Below, in pieces: positions 16,469 to 25,420 of a DNA stretch of 64,000 nt. Position numbers and translations under genes: made by a program. The notes below the pieces were generated by a model. It was not told the DNA's origin and searched no databases. It saw only the letters and a program-made list of their open reading frames with translations. The stretch is from Arthrobacter sp. U41 (GTDB taxonomy: Bacteria > Actinomycetota > Actinomycetes > Actinomycetales > Micrococcaceae): contig NZ_CP015733.1 of NCBI RefSeq assembly GCF_001750145.1, positions 1 through 64,000 on the forward strand. Reading direction: 5' to 3'. Each line of letters begins with the position of its first letter. The stretch's first letter is position 1.

Positions 16469-18531
16469 TACTGGGTTCCTTTGGTCTGGGATTCGGCGAG
16501 CCTAGTGCTGGGGTCTGTCAGGGTGAGGCTTCCGCCGGCTACGCCGTCCGTAATCAGGGTAGCGAGTTCATCGAGCCACCCGAGGCGTTCGCGGGCTTGT
16601 TGCTGCTCGTGTTGCAGCCGGGCGAGAGTTTCGCCCAGCTTGTTCCGCTGGGCATCCGGTGTGCGGCGCAGGCGCCAATGGCGCCAGGCTTTGTCCGCTG
16701 CGGAAAGGCCGTTGATGTCCGCAGCGACGACGTCGGACAACAGCCCATTGGGGTCGCCGGCATCGATCCGCAGCACCCGGGCGGGAAACACGACGGCGGA
16801 GCCGCCTTGATTATCGACCACCGCCGCGGGTCGGGGGCTGGTGCAGAAGACAACATCATCGGGCTGAGTCAGACGGCTCGCGGGATAGTTTGCTGCAAGG
16901 TCCAGCAATCCGATATGCCGGGGTGGTGCGCTGTGCGGGTCAAGCAGCTCCGCCGGACCCAAGACCCGGGTCCCCTCCTGCGGAGCCAGGTCCGCATCCT
17001 CCACCCGGTTGCCCTTGATGTACTTGAGGGAGCCGGCGGCGATGAGTTCCTGAACGGAGGCGGATTGGGCCTTCGCGTTCGACTCTGCGGGCAGGACGTT
17101 CCAGGCAACCGATTCTCTGGATTCGCTGGACTGCAGCAGGCGCACGAGTTCCTCCACCCGGAGTGCTGCCTCGGCACCATCGGGCATCCGAGCCGAACGG
17201 TGGGGTGGCGCTGCCACCAACGACTTCCTGCTGGCCAGCAGCAGACGGGTCTGCACCAGCCGGGCGAAGCGGAAGGAGTGGGCGCGCACCGTGGCGCCGT
17301 TTCCCATGGAGGCAACGATGTCGCTGACCAGGTCCTGCTTCACGTCTTCTGTGAGGTCCTGGGTGCTGAGGTCCGCCACCATGGTCCAGCGTTCGGCAAT
17401 GGGAACCTCAGCGAACGACGGTCCCAGCACCCAGAGCGCCTGTGCTTCGCGGGGCTTGGCACGCAGCAGGCCCTGGGGCAGCCGCACGATGGCGCGCACC
17501 CGGCCGATCCGCAGCAGCCCCGCACGGAGCCCTGCAGGGCCGCCGTCCAGCGGCAGATCGCAGAGAACCCTTGCCGGGGCGATGATGACAGCCCGCTGCT
17601 GATCGTCCATCTCCAGGAGAAGGTCTTCCACCGCTGACAGAATCTGCCCCGCGTCCATGCCGGATTCACCGGGGGACGGGTACTGCGCCACGTGTACTAC
17701 AGGTCCGTGAACGGCGAACTCGCCGCCGGGATCGACACGGGTCTGTCCGGCCTCCACGCCGTGCACCCGCAGGCGCCGGCGCACCAGGCGGCCTGCGCCG
17801 TCGTCGTCGTCCGTTGTCAGAAAGGTGACGGAAGAACTCTCGCCGGCTGCGCGCACGACCCCCATTAGGAGGTCGCTGCCGCCACTCGTGGCGTCGGCAA
17901 AGACAGGGCTCCCGCCCAGGTTTGCAGCCAGTTCGACGGCAGCAGCGGCAACCAGCCCCACGGCAGAGTCGGTGAGGGCGGTATCCGAGGGTTCCCGTTG
18001 CCCCGTCCGGAACCGCGCCGTCAGGAGTTGCTCGAAAGCAGCAGGCGCGTTGTAAGCACTGTCCACCAGCCGGTCCGCGAACGCTGCCGTGGAGGAGAGC
18101 GACGCGCCCTTGGCCTCCAGTTCCGAATAGAGGAACCAGTCGTCGGGGTCGCATTCGTCCGCCAGATCCAGCAGTTCAGCTGTGCTCAATGTCCCCAGCG
18201 CGTGGCCGGTCATTGCCTTGAGCGTCAGCAGGGCGGTCAGGGCGTCCAGCGTGGTTCCCTGGGCACTGCCGGCTGCTGCACCGGGCACCCGGGCGAAAGC
18301 GGCGGCATCGCTCACGGCTTCCGGGTTGTTCCCCCGTCCCGTGGCCGCCAACCAGCCGGCGACCTGGTCGGCGTCGAACAATTCACGGCCACCCTCCTGT
18401 GCGGCGGGCTCGGGAAACGGACGAGCTGACCCGGCGCTGCGTTTGCGCCACATCGACACGACCGGGCGCTGGACCTGCCCCAGGGCAGCCACATCCGAGA
18501 GCGTCATGTGCAGGGCTTCTGCTTCATTCAT
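16468..18531 (-). CDS. HTH + degenerate HsdM-like + TRD-like protein heading the hsd operon
   Basis: The 687-residue protein is the first gene of the operon and has a perfect ribosome site (GGAGG before the ATG). Residues about 8-65 look like a DNA-binding helix-turn-helix (LSDVAALGQVQRPVVSMWRKR, LFDADQVAGWL). Residues about 150-400 follow the HsdM methylase plan, but motif I reads ADATSGGSDLL (213-223) instead of DPxxGSGG, and the motif IV position reads AQYPSP (282-287) instead of NPPF. A later stretch AIVRLPQGLLRAKPREAQALWVL matches HsdM's post-motif region. The C-terminal part (about 530-680) resembles one HsdS target-recognition half followed by a long helix. It is probably catalytically dead and may modulate specificity or expression of the hsd genes. 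Confidence 0.75.
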   Translation of the reverse strand: MNEAEALHMTLSDVAALGQVQRPVVSMWRKRSAGSARPFPEPAAQEGGRELFDADQVAGWLAATGRGNNPEAVSDAAAFARVPGAAAGSAQGTTLDALTALLTLKAMTGHALGTLSTAELLDLADECDPDDWFLYSELEAKGASLSSTAAFADRLVDSAYNAPAAFEQLLTARFRTGQREPSDTALTDSAVGLVAAAAVELAANLGGSPVFADATSGGSDLLMGVVRAAGESSSVTFLTTDDDDGAGRLVRRRLRVHGVEAGQTRVDPGGEFAVHGPVVHVAQYPSPGESGMDAGQILSAVEDLLLEMDDQQRAVIIAPARVLCDLPLDGGPAGLRAGLLRIGRVRAIVRLPQGLLRAKPREAQALWVLGPSFAEVPIAERWTMVADLSTQDLTEDVKQDLVSDIVASMGNGATVRAHSFRFARLVQTRLLLASRKSLVAAPPHRSARMPDGAEAALRVEELVRLLQSSESRESVAWNVLPAESNAKAQSASVQELIAAGSLKYIKGNRVEDADLAPQEGTRVLGPAELLDPHSAPPRHIGLLDLAANYPASRLTQPDDVVFCTSPRPAAVVDNQGGSAVVFPARVLRIDAGDPNGLLSDVVAADINGLSAADKAWRHWRLRRTPDAQRNKLGETLARLQHEQQQARERLGWLDELATLITDGVAGGSLTLTDPSTRLAESQTKGTQ

Positions 18532-18768
18532 TTCCGCCTCCTTACGACGTCGACCCCCAGCCTAACCGGACGGGCGAATCCCACCTTGGAAGTCCTGATA
18601 ACCGGGGTTATCAGCAATCTTCGGTGATGCCGAAGCCGGGCCGCCGTAGTTTCGATTCTGCAGCTGCCAGGGAATCCTCAGGGGCTGCGACGGCGGCGGG
18701 GAACCACGCATTGGGGGATCGGTATCCCGCCGCCGTTCAGCAGCTACCCGAGATCAGAGGAAGAGAGC
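18532..18768. promoter_or_regulatory. Divergent promoter region of the hsd operon
   Basis: This 237-base gap lies between the start of the leftward hsd operon and a rightward membrane-anchored protein gene, so promoters for both should be here. A small dyad CCGGGGTTATC / GATAACCGGGG-type sequence is seen near 18596-18612 (TGATAACCGGGGTTATCA core), a possible operator. Confidence 0.45.
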
Positions 18769-19428
18769 ATGTTGAACACCGAGACGAACGAGCCAGCGGA
18801 AACGCACATCAAAGACGTGCTGCACGAAGGGAAGTCTCCTTCTGGCCAGGCAAAGCCGGCACGGAAGCGACGGATCTTCGCTGCAGTCGCCGTCGTCGCC
18901 CTGCTGGCCGGGGCCACCGCCATCGGCACCACGCTGCCGGATCCGAAATCCAGCGACGCCTACGCGGTGCTGGCGGGGGAGAAGGCATCCGTGGAGTCCG
19001 AGCGGGACTCGGCCGAGTCCAGCTATGAGTCGATGAAGTCGAAGTACGACTCGCTGCAGAACGGCATCGCCGCCCGTGAAGCCAAGGTGACTACTCGGGA
19101 GGCCGAGGTGGGCAAAGCCGATGCTGCTGTGAAGACAGCGGACGCCGCCGTCAAGGTTCGCGAGGAGGCTGTCACTGGCGCCGAGAAGGCCAAAGCGGCC
19201 AACACCGTCAGCGACGGTACTTGGACTGTCGGATCCGATATCGAGCCGGGCACCTACCGCGCGGTCGAGGCCGTGGGGTCGTCCTGCTACTGGGGCATCT
19301 ACCGGAGCGGCAGCAACGGCGGCGACATCATCGAGAACGACATTCCCGGGGGAGGGCGCCCTGTCGTGGCCCTCTCCGCTGGCCAGGACTTCAATTCAAC
19401 CCGCTGCGGCAAATGGGAAAAGCAGTAA
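18769..19428 (+). CDS. Membrane-anchored coiled-coil protein
   Basis: The 219-residue protein has a basic N-terminal tail (about 1-35), one transmembrane helix (FAAVAVVALLAGATAIGTTL, about 37-56), an extracytoplasmic coiled coil (about 65-140, rich in Glu/Lys/Ala) and a C-terminal domain of about 70 residues: DGTWTVGSDIEPGTYRAVEA, then SCYWGIYRSG and a final Cys. That C-terminal domain occurs in several actinobacterial surface proteins. GGAAG precedes the ATG. It probably forms an operon with the next gene (42 bases apart). Confidence 0.7.
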   Translation: MLNTETNEPAETHIKDVLHEGKSPSGQAKPARKRRIFAAVAVVALLAGATAIGTTLPDPKSSDAYAVLAGEKASVESERDSAESSYESMKSKYDSLQNGIAAREAKVTTREAEVGKADAAVKTADAAVKVREEAVTGAEKAKAANTVSDGTWTVGSDIEPGTYRAVEAVGSSCYWGIYRSGSNGGDIIENDIPGGGRPVVALSAGQDFNSTRCGKWEKQ

Positions 19429-19470
19429 CTTCCCGCACTCCCATCATTCATGCACCTAGAAAGGCACCAC

Positions 19471-20127
19471 ATGTCCCACGAGATCTCAGAACAGCCCGTG
19501 ACCGCTGGAATTGCAGCGCCTCAGCCGCGGCCGTTCTTCAAGAAGAAGCGGTTCCTCGTCCCGGCAGGCGTCCTGGTTCTGGGCATTGCCCTTGGTTCCT
19601 GTTCCGGCGGTACCACCACGGCCAGTGACGTGAGTCCTGCCGCGGCGCCGTCGTCTGCTGCGGCTGCGGCGGCCCCGGCCGCTACTGCTGCTCCGGCAGT
19701 TGCCGCGCCGGCGCCGGCGGCCTCAGCCGCTCCTGCCGGCCCCGCAGTTGGTACTCCGTTCAGCGTCAAGATGGGCAACGGAGACGTCGCCAAGATTACG
19801 ATCGTGTCCGCAGTGCGTACTGACGCTGTCACCACCACGGCATTCGCCACCGCGGCGAAGAATGGCAGCTATTTGCTCTTGGACGTCCTCTGGGAAACAG
19901 AATCGGGTAAGACCAGCTCCAACCCGTTCTACTTCTCGGCCAAGGACGCTGATGGGCGCAAAGCCGATCTGAGCCTCTTCGCGGACAACCAGCTTGGCTC
20001 TGGCGACGTTCTGCCGGGTGACAAGACTCGCGGATTCATTGCTTTCGATATTGCGCCCGGCGCTTCGACCGTGATGATCTCCACCCCGCTGATGCAGGAA
20101 GCCGCACGGATCCAGATCCCCGGGTAA
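19471..20127 (+). CDS. Surface protein with DUF4352-like domain
   Basis: I start at ATG 19471 (MSHEISEQPV), with GAAAGG upstream. After a basic tail there is a hydrophobic segment FLVPAGVLVLGIALGSCSGG: either a lipobox-like signal (GSC) or a membrane anchor. Residues about 60-100 are an Ala/Pro linker. The last 115 residues form a beta-rich domain (GTPFSVKMGNGDVAKITIV ... SYLLLDVLWETESG ... GFIAFDIAPGAS) of the DUF4352 type. The Ala/Pro linker is typical of actinobacterial cell-envelope proteins. Confidence 0.7.
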   Translation: MSHEISEQPVTAGIAAPQPRPFFKKKRFLVPAGVLVLGIALGSCSGGTTTASDVSPAAAPSSAAAAAAPAATAAPAVAAPAPAASAAPAGPAVGTPFSVKMGNGDVAKITIVSAVRTDAVTTTAFATAAKNGSYLLLDVLWETESGKTSSNPFYFSAKDADGRKADLSLFADNQLGSGDVLPGDKTRGFIAFDIAPGASTVMISTPLMQEAARIQIPG

Positions 20128-20334
20128 ACCAGATGGGACTGCTGAAGATTTGATTGACAAGCCGACAGCTAAGCCATCAACAGCCCCCGAGACATCACCA
20201 ATATCTGCGCCGAACGCCGGCTTGTGCAGGCCGGAGACCGGCGTATCTCGACAATTCTTCTCCCCTCTGAAAGATCAGAGGGGCACACAAGTGCGGCCGT
20301 TCGGGGTCGACATAGCCTGATTGAGGTTCCAGCT

Positions 20335-21747
20335 ATGCATGAAATCAAGTGCCCGCACTGCGGACGGACGTTCACTATCGATGGGGCCGGCTACGCCGAC
20401 ATCGTCAAGCAGGTTCGCGATGCTGAGTTCGAACAGCAGCTCCACGAGCGGCTCGAGCTGGCCGAGCAAGACAAGGCCACGGCTCTCGAACTCGCGGAGA
20501 CGAAGGCCGCCAGTGAACTTCAGAAGACTGCGGCGGCCAAGGATGCCGCGATCCAGGAGCTGAAGGCGAAGCTCGATGCCGGTGAGGTCGCACAGAAGCT
20601 CGCTGTAGCCGAGGCGCTTAGTGCCGTCGAAAAGGAGCGCGACGCGCTCGTGAACGAGCTCGAACAGACGAAGCAGGAGAAACAGTCATCGGTAGAACTG
20701 GCCGAAGCGAGGCTCGTCAACGAACTTCAGAAGACCGCCTCGACGAAGGACACCGCGATCCAAGACCTCACGGCGAAGCTCGAGGCTATTGAGATCGTGC
20801 AGAGACTTGCGATCACCGAGGCAGTCAGCACCGTGGAAAAGGAGCGGGACGAATTCAAGAGTGGTCTCGAACGAGCCGAGCTTGCGAAGCAGCTCGGGGA
20901 GGCGTCCCTGAAGGACAAGTACGAAACCCAGATCAAGGACCGTGAAGAACAGATTGAGCGACTGCGGGACCTGAAGGCGAAGCTGTCGACCAAGATGGTC
21001 GGTGAAACTCTTGAACAGCACTGCGAGATCGAGTTCAACCGCATCCGTGCCACAGCCTTCCCGCTCTCCTATTTCGAGAAGGACAACGATGCCCGGGCCG
21101 GTAGCAAGGGCGATTACATATTCCGCGACTCCGATAGTGCTGGTACTGAGATTGTCTCGGTCATGTTCGAGATGAAGAACGAGAACGACGGCACCGCGAC
21201 AAAGCACAAGAACGAAGACTTCCTGAAGGAGCTGGACAAAGACCGCACCGAGAAGGGGTGCGAGTACGCCGTGCTGGTCTCTCTGCTCGAGCCCGACAGC
21301 GAGCTCTACAACACGGGGATCGTCGACGTTTCTCACCGCTTCCCGAAGATGTATGTCATCCGGCCGCAGTTCTTTATCCAGTTGATCGCGCTGCTGCGGA
21401 ACGCCGCGATGAACTCGCTCAAGTACAAGGCCGAGCTCGCGCTGGTTAAGGCGCAGAACATCGATATCACGAACTTCGAGCAGCAGGTAGATGATTTCAA
21501 GGACGCGTTCGGCCGGAACTGGCGGCTCGCCTCCGACGGTTTCGTGGAGGCAATCAAGCGCATCGACGAAGCAATCAAAGACTTGGAGAAGACGAAAGAG
21601 GCGTTGCACAAGTCGGCCAACAACCTGCGGCTTGCGAACGCCAAGGCCGAAGACCTAACGATTAGGAAGCTCACACGAGGCAACGCAACAATGGCCGCCA
21701 GGTTCGTCGAGCTGGAGGCTAAGACGGCCGAGTGGGAAGCCAACTGA
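20335..21747 (+). CDS. DUF2130 coiled-coil nuclease-like protein
   Basis: From ATG 20335 the 470-residue protein begins with a zinc-ribbon-like MHEIKCPHCGRTF. A long coiled coil follows (about 20-225) containing two tandem copies of a roughly 69-residue unit (ELAE...LQKTA..KD.AIQ.L.AKL...VEKERD). The DUF2130 domain (about 225-400) has the order FNRIRATAFP, GSKGDYIFRD, VSVMFEMKNEND, where Asp and Glu-x-Lys fit a PD-(D/E)xK nuclease core. DUF2130 relatives resemble RmuC. The start was chosen because only this ATG gives the Cys motif directly at the N terminus; a longer frame upstream lacks a ribosome site. Confidence 0.78.
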   Translation: MHEIKCPHCGRTFTIDGAGYADIVKQVRDAEFEQQLHERLELAEQDKATALELAETKAASELQKTAAAKDAAIQELKAKLDAGEVAQKLAVAEALSAVEKERDALVNELEQTKQEKQSSVELAEARLVNELQKTASTKDTAIQDLTAKLEAIEIVQRLAITEAVSTVEKERDEFKSGLERAELAKQLGEASLKDKYETQIKDREEQIERLRDLKAKLSTKMVGETLEQHCEIEFNRIRATAFPLSYFEKDNDARAGSKGDYIFRDSDSAGTEIVSVMFEMKNENDGTATKHKNEDFLKELDKDRTEKGCEYAVLVSLLEPDSELYNTGIVDVSHRFPKMYVIRPQFFIQLIALLRNAAMNSLKYKAELALVKAQNIDITNFEQQVDDFKDAFGRNWRLASDGFVEAIKRIDEAIKDLEKTKEALHKSANNLRLANAKAEDLTIRKLTRGNATMAARFVELEAKTAEWEAN

Positions 21748-21840
21748 CGCGCCTTTTGCAGGAGCCGCTGAATGCATTGCTTCAGCACAGATCCCGGAAG
21801 TCGCCGTAGCCGCGAAAGACTGATCAACAGCTCCTGAAAC

Positions 21841-21878
21841 AGTGAAGGCTGGCACTCGAAGAGGTGCCGGCCTTCACT
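21841..21878 (+). terminator. Hairpin terminator after the DUF2130 gene
   Basis: AGTGAAGGCTGGCAC (21841-21855) pairs with GTGCCGGCCTTCACT (21864-21878) across an 8-base loop, with a single mismatch in 15. It lies about 95 bases beyond the DUF2130 stop. No T-tract follows, which is usual in this group. Confidence 0.6.
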
Positions 21879-22017
21879 GCCTCTGCGTGCCCTCAATCCC
21901 TGGTCTCCACGGCTGAAAATACCCGCCCAAATTCAATGCGGTGGCGGGGTGTGTGGCGGCCGTCGGGTGCCTGGATCGTGCCGGTAATCCACCTGGACAC
22001 CGTATGCCGTGTTGCGC

Positions 22018-22290
22018 CTAGGAACCCTCTAGCGCCTCGACTTCCGCGGCGTCAAGAAGTTCGGCGGCGTCGGCACCGGTGGTCCGGGCCAGGTCGTCCA
22101 GGGTTTTGAAGTGGACCCGGGCGAGGGTGATGGCCACCAGCTCGAGGTATGCGGTGCCGTTGCGTTGTTCGAGGTCGTCCAGGTAGTCACGCATTCGCCC
22201 CTCCAGGGCGCCGGGGCCCTCGGATTCTTCGGCGGCGAGCCGCGTCAGCGTCAGGGCTGCCATGTCAGGGTTGTCGTAGATGAGTCCCAT
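22018..22290 (-). CDS. Small helical hypothetical protein
   Basis: The 90-residue product (MGLIYDNPDMAALTLTRLAAE...) is acidic and almost entirely helical; LVAITLARVHFKTLDDLARTTGADAAELL is broken by a turn that could be a helix-turn-helix-like fold. It is the last gene of a four-gene leftward cluster (23339 to 22018). No function recognised. Confidence 0.55.
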   Translation of the reverse strand: MGLIYDNPDMAALTLTRLAAEESEGPGALEGRMRDYLDDLEQRNGTAYLELVAITLARVHFKTLDDLARTTGADAAELLDAAEVEALEGS

Positions 22291-22333
22291 GGGCCAACGC
22301 TACGCACCCGGCCGGTCCCGTCAAGGGCCGGCG

Positions 22334-22708
22334 TTAGCGCCAGCGGTAGGATTCCAGTGCCCGGAGTAGGGGAGCGGTGTTCGTCTTCAGGTGGTCGACG
22401 GGGCGGGTCCCGGCCAGGTCCCTGGACGGGGTGATCATCCAGAGGGTGAAGTAGTTGTGGGGGATCTCCAGCTCCATGGCTCTGCGGAAGAGTGCCGTGA
22501 CGGTTGGCTGGAGTTGTCCGCCGGGGAGGAACTGGAATCCCGGGCAGAAGGTGCCGTCGTCGATGAAGACGCGGACGAGCTGCCGCATGAGCGGTTCCGG
22601 GTCTTCCATTAGTTCGGAGAGCCGGCGGTGCACCTGCGCGAGGGCCGGCAGCGTGAACTCGGTCCGGATGCCGGCCCAGGTCTGATCGCTGATCGTCTGA
22701 GGGGTCAC
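22334..22708 (-). CDS. Hypothetical protein
   Basis: The 124-residue product has a helical N-terminal half and an aromatic C-terminal half (FCPGFQFLPGG, NYFTLWMITPSRDLAG). It starts 6 bases after the upstream gene ends, so the two are co-translated or nearly so. No family recognised, but the composition and codon use look like a real gene. Confidence 0.55.
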   Translation of the reverse strand: MTPQTISDQTWAGIRTEFTLPALAQVHRRLSELMEDPEPLMRQLVRVFIDDGTFCPGFQFLPGGQLQPTVTALFRRAMELEIPHNYFTLWMITPSRDLAGTRPVDHLKTNTAPLLRALESYRWR

Positions 22709-22714
22709 TGTGGC

Positions 22715-23026
22715 TTAGTCGCTGATGCTTTCCAGCAGCCACTGGGTGGAGAGCGGATTCCGGCGCAGCGTGAACGTCAGCAGGGCCGAGCTTGAAGTGC
22801 CCAGACGCACCTGAATCCTCCAATATTCGATGCTCACCAGGTCGCCGCTGCCGACGGCCGCGGTACGCCGGGTGTTCCACCAGGCGTCCCGGGTGAACCA
22901 GTGCACCGGGTCGGCCGCCACGGCCCAGATCCGGTCATCAAACCGGACGGCCAGTGGAGTGCCGGCCGGGGTGAACCGGACGTCAACGTCAACGTCCAGG
23001 GTTGTTTCATTCGCTACTGCTGTCAC
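22715..23026 (-). CDS. Small Trp-rich protein, DUF6504-like
   Basis: The 103-residue protein has the pattern VDVDVRFTPAGTPLAVRFDDRIWAVAADPVHWFTRDAWW followed by a strand-rich tail with WRIQVRLG. That arrangement of a short beta-barrel with the W..R.AWW turn resembles the DUF6504 family. DUF6504 genes are often found near DNA-repair polymerase genes; none is seen here. It overlaps the preceding gene by 20 bases. Confidence 0.55.
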   Translation of the reverse strand: MTAVANETTLDVDVDVRFTPAGTPLAVRFDDRIWAVAADPVHWFTRDAWWNTRRTAAVGSGDLVSIEYWRIQVRLGTSSSALLTFTLRRNPLSTQWLLESISD

Positions 23027-23339
23027 GGTTTACGCGTTCTCCCAGGTTCCTGTTCATCATTTCTTCCCGGCGGGTTACCGCCGAACTCCATACCCAGGTC
23101 CGGCGGGTCAGTGGCCCGTCGCACCAGGTCACTTCGACGGCTTTTGTCGTCCAGGCGTACACCTCGCCGTCCACCAGCTCGGCGCAGTTCGGAAACCTGA
23201 TCCACGCCTTCACCGGGATTCCGGGGAACCCGTTTTTGGACGGGAAGTGCTCGAAATCGAGCTCTTCCACCGTCAGCCCAATCGGGGATGCCCGCCGCGC
23301 ATACTGCGCCTGCAGCCTGCCCGCCTGATCCGGTCCCAT
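23007..23339 (-). CDS. Hypothetical protein, first gene of a four-gene operon
   Basis: The 110-residue product contains a beta-rich core (PVKAWIRFPNCAELVDGEVYAWTTKAVEVTW, RRTWVWSSAVTRRE), which suggests a small barrel. Four genes follow on the same strand with overlaps or gaps of at most about 45 bases. The function of the cluster is unknown. Confidence 0.55.
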   Translation of the reverse strand: MGPDQAGRLQAQYARRASPIGLTVEELDFEHFPSKNGFPGIPVKAWIRFPNCAELVDGEVYAWTTKAVEVTWCDGPLTRRTWVWSSAVTRREEMMNRNLGERVNRDSSSE

Positions 23340-23567
23340 ACCACCACTTTAGAATATATGTTCGAATCGACACACCAAGAAAAAGCGCAATCATGTCGAA
23401 GTGCATCTGATGCATGATCACGCAGATCTCATTATGCTCGGCGGCTACGACAGTCAGCGACCCGGGCGCCGGCGCGGGCCTTCGGCGGGCGGGGTTGAAC
23501 GCCAGTGGGGACAGCCTGAGCTGTGCGGAGGGCTCCACCTGCCCCCAATGGGCACAACCCGAACCAG

Positions 23568-23708
23568 TCACCGGCGGGGAGGGCGGCCTCTGGTTCTCCC
23601 GGGCTGCCAACCGGGAACGGCCTCATCCAGAAGCCTGATCCTGGTGGGGTCGAGATCGCCGCGGCGGCGTTTGTATCGCTGGGCGTGGATCCACACTCCG
23701 AGGGTGTG
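23568..23708 (-). pseudogene. Helicase-associated-domain gene, C-terminal fragment
   Basis: The minus-strand frame reads LGVWIHAQRYKRRRGDLDP, TRIRLLDEAVPGW and a basic tail, then stops at 23568. This is the second half of a helicase-associated (HA) domain, whose hallmark is LG.W...QR....G.L...R...L......W. It was separated from its N-terminal part at 27863-28378 by IS21 copy 2. Removing the insertion and one GGTGTG gives an uninterrupted 216-codon frame. Confidence 0.8.
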
Positions 23709-23912
23709 TGTGTGTGATCGACTATCTGTAGGCCGTTTCAGCCAGGAATTTGAGCCATGTTGGTGGCTCGTTTCAGGCCAAAAGAGCGGTAAGAATTAGG
23801 CCAGTTTTTTCTTCCCGGAATCAGGTTTCGGGGGCTTGCCCTATCGGCCAGACTCGTTAGAGACCGCTTCTTGAACGAGAATAGAGGCTGGAGGCAGGAG
23901 GGAAACTTCACC

Positions 23913-24416
23913 ATGAATACATCCACACCAGCAGGGACTGGACAGCCCGTACCGGAAGAAATAGCCAGCCAGGACCAAGGATCAGCGGAGCAGGGCCCGC
24001 GTTCCAACCGGTCGGCACGCAGGACCTTTACCGCCGAGTTCAAACGCGCGATCGTCCAGGAATACGATGCGGCACCGAACGGTTCCAAGGGCGCAGTGCT
24101 ACGCCGCGAACGGCTCTACGATTCCCATATCCAGGAATGGCGGGCCGCGTTCGATGCGGGCAGGCTCGCGAAGCCGGCGGCACGCCGGGGCCGGCCGAAG
24201 AACACGGACGAGCAGGCCCAGATCGCCCAGCTGACCAAGGACCTGGTCGCGGAGCGGGCCGCACACGAGCGGACCCGCGGGAAGTTGGCTTCCTCGGATG
24301 CCGCCCTGGATACCTTGGGAAAAGGAGTCGCGTTCTTGGAAGCTCTCTCATCGAAGAACGCGCAATCACCAGCACCGCACACCAGTCGTGGCAATCAGCA
24401 ACCGCAACGGAACTGA
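23913..24416 (+). CDS. IS3-family transposase OrfA, copy A
   Basis: The 167-residue protein has a helix-turn-helix (RRTFTAEFKRAIVQEYDAAP, AVLRRERLYDSHIQEWRAA) and a C-terminal coiled coil (AQIAQLTKDLVAERAAHERT). ATG 23913 is preceded by GGAGGG. Near the end the reading frame crosses the slippery heptamer GGGAAAA at 24317-24323 (codons GGA AAA), where a -1 slip enters the orfB frame. This yields the OrfAB transposase, while unslipped ribosomes make OrfA, a regulator and DNA-binding subunit. Confidence 0.88.
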   Translation: MNTSTPAGTGQPVPEEIASQDQGSAEQGPRSNRSARRTFTAEFKRAIVQEYDAAPNGSKGAVLRRERLYDSHIQEWRAAFDAGRLAKPAARRGRPKNTDEQAQIAQLTKDLVAERAAHERTRGKLASSDAALDTLGKGVAFLEALSSKNAQSPAPHTSRGNQQPQRN

Positions 24417-25420
24417 CCGGGCACCTCGGGGTGGTGAGGGCCTGCAGGCTGGTGGGCCGCTCCCGGGCCACCCATCACCGGCAGGCCGCGCCCAAGCCCC
24501 GGATGCACGGGCCCTGGCCCAAGGCCCAGCACCCGGCGGAGCTCTCGCCGGCCGAGCGTGCCGAGATCCTGTCGGTGCTCAACCGCCAAGACTACGCGAA
24601 CCTTTCACCGACCCAGGTCTATGTCCGTGAGCTGGACGAGGGGCGGTACTGGTGTTCGCAGCGCACCATGTATCGCGTGCTGGCGGACGCGAAGATGGGC
24701 GGGGAACGCCGACGGCAAGCCACTCATCCGACCAAGGTGATTCCGGAGCTCATGGCCACAAAACCGTGCGAAGTGTGGTCCTGGGATATAACGAAGATGC
24801 GTGGCCCGGCGAAGGGAATCTGGTATCACGCCTACGTGGTGCTGGATATTTTTTCCCGTTACGTGGTGGGCTGGCGCATCGAGCGTATCGAGGACGGCCA
24901 GCTGGCCGCGGACCTCGTGCAGGAGATTGTCGCCGAGACCGGTGGTAACCCTCCGGGGTACCTGCACGCCGATGGTGGGGCGGCGATGACGTCCAAAGCC
25001 CTTGCCTCGATGCTGGTGGACATGGATATCACCAGGTCGCATTCCCGAGCCCATACATCGAATGACAATCCGTTCAGCGAGGCCCAATTCAAGACCATGA
25101 AATACACCTCTGACTACCCGGAACGGTTCGACTCCGTGAACGAGGCCAGGACCTGGATGGAAGGATTCACCGCCTACTACAACCACGAGCACAGGCATTC
25201 CGGGATCGGCTATCACACCCCGGCCAGCGTGCACTACGGCACAGCCGAGGACGTGCGTGAACAACGCCAGCACACCCTGGACCGGGCGTACGGCGCGCAT
25301 CCCGAGCGGTTTGTCCGCCGTCCTGCCGCACCTCCGCTGCCGCTGAAGGCGGCGATCAACGACCCGGCAAAAAGAGCCGCGCCCTCGGTGCATTTACAAC
25401 AACCACTACGTCTCATTTGA
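24320..25420 (+). CDS. IS3-family transposase OrfB (DDE) frame, copy A
   Basis: The frame is entered by -1 slippage at 24317-24323. The catalytic integrase core shows VWSWDITKMRGP (first Asp), YLHADGGAAMTS (second Asp) and NDNPFSEAQFKTMKY (Glu), a complete DDE triad, followed by the YNHEHRHSGIGYHTP ending seen in this group. Both copies look intact and are potentially active. Confidence 0.88.
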   Translation, partial: KRSRVLGSSLIEERAITSTAHQSWQSATATELTGHLGVVRACRLVGRSRATHHRQAAPKPRMHGPWPKAQHPAELSPAERAEILSVLNRQDYANLSPTQVYVRELDEGRYWCSQRTMYRVLADAKMGGERRRQATHPTKVIPELMATKPCEVWSWDITKMRGPAKGIWYHAYVVLDIFSRYVVGWRIERIEDGQLAADLVQEIVAETGGNPPGYLHADGGAAMTSKALASMLVDMDITRSHSRAHTSNDNPFSEAQFKTMKYTSDYPERFDSVNEARTWMEGFTAYYNHEHRHSGIGYHTPASVHYGTAEDVREQRQHTLDRAYGAHPERFVRRPAAPPLPLKAAINDPAKRAAPSVHLQQPLRLI

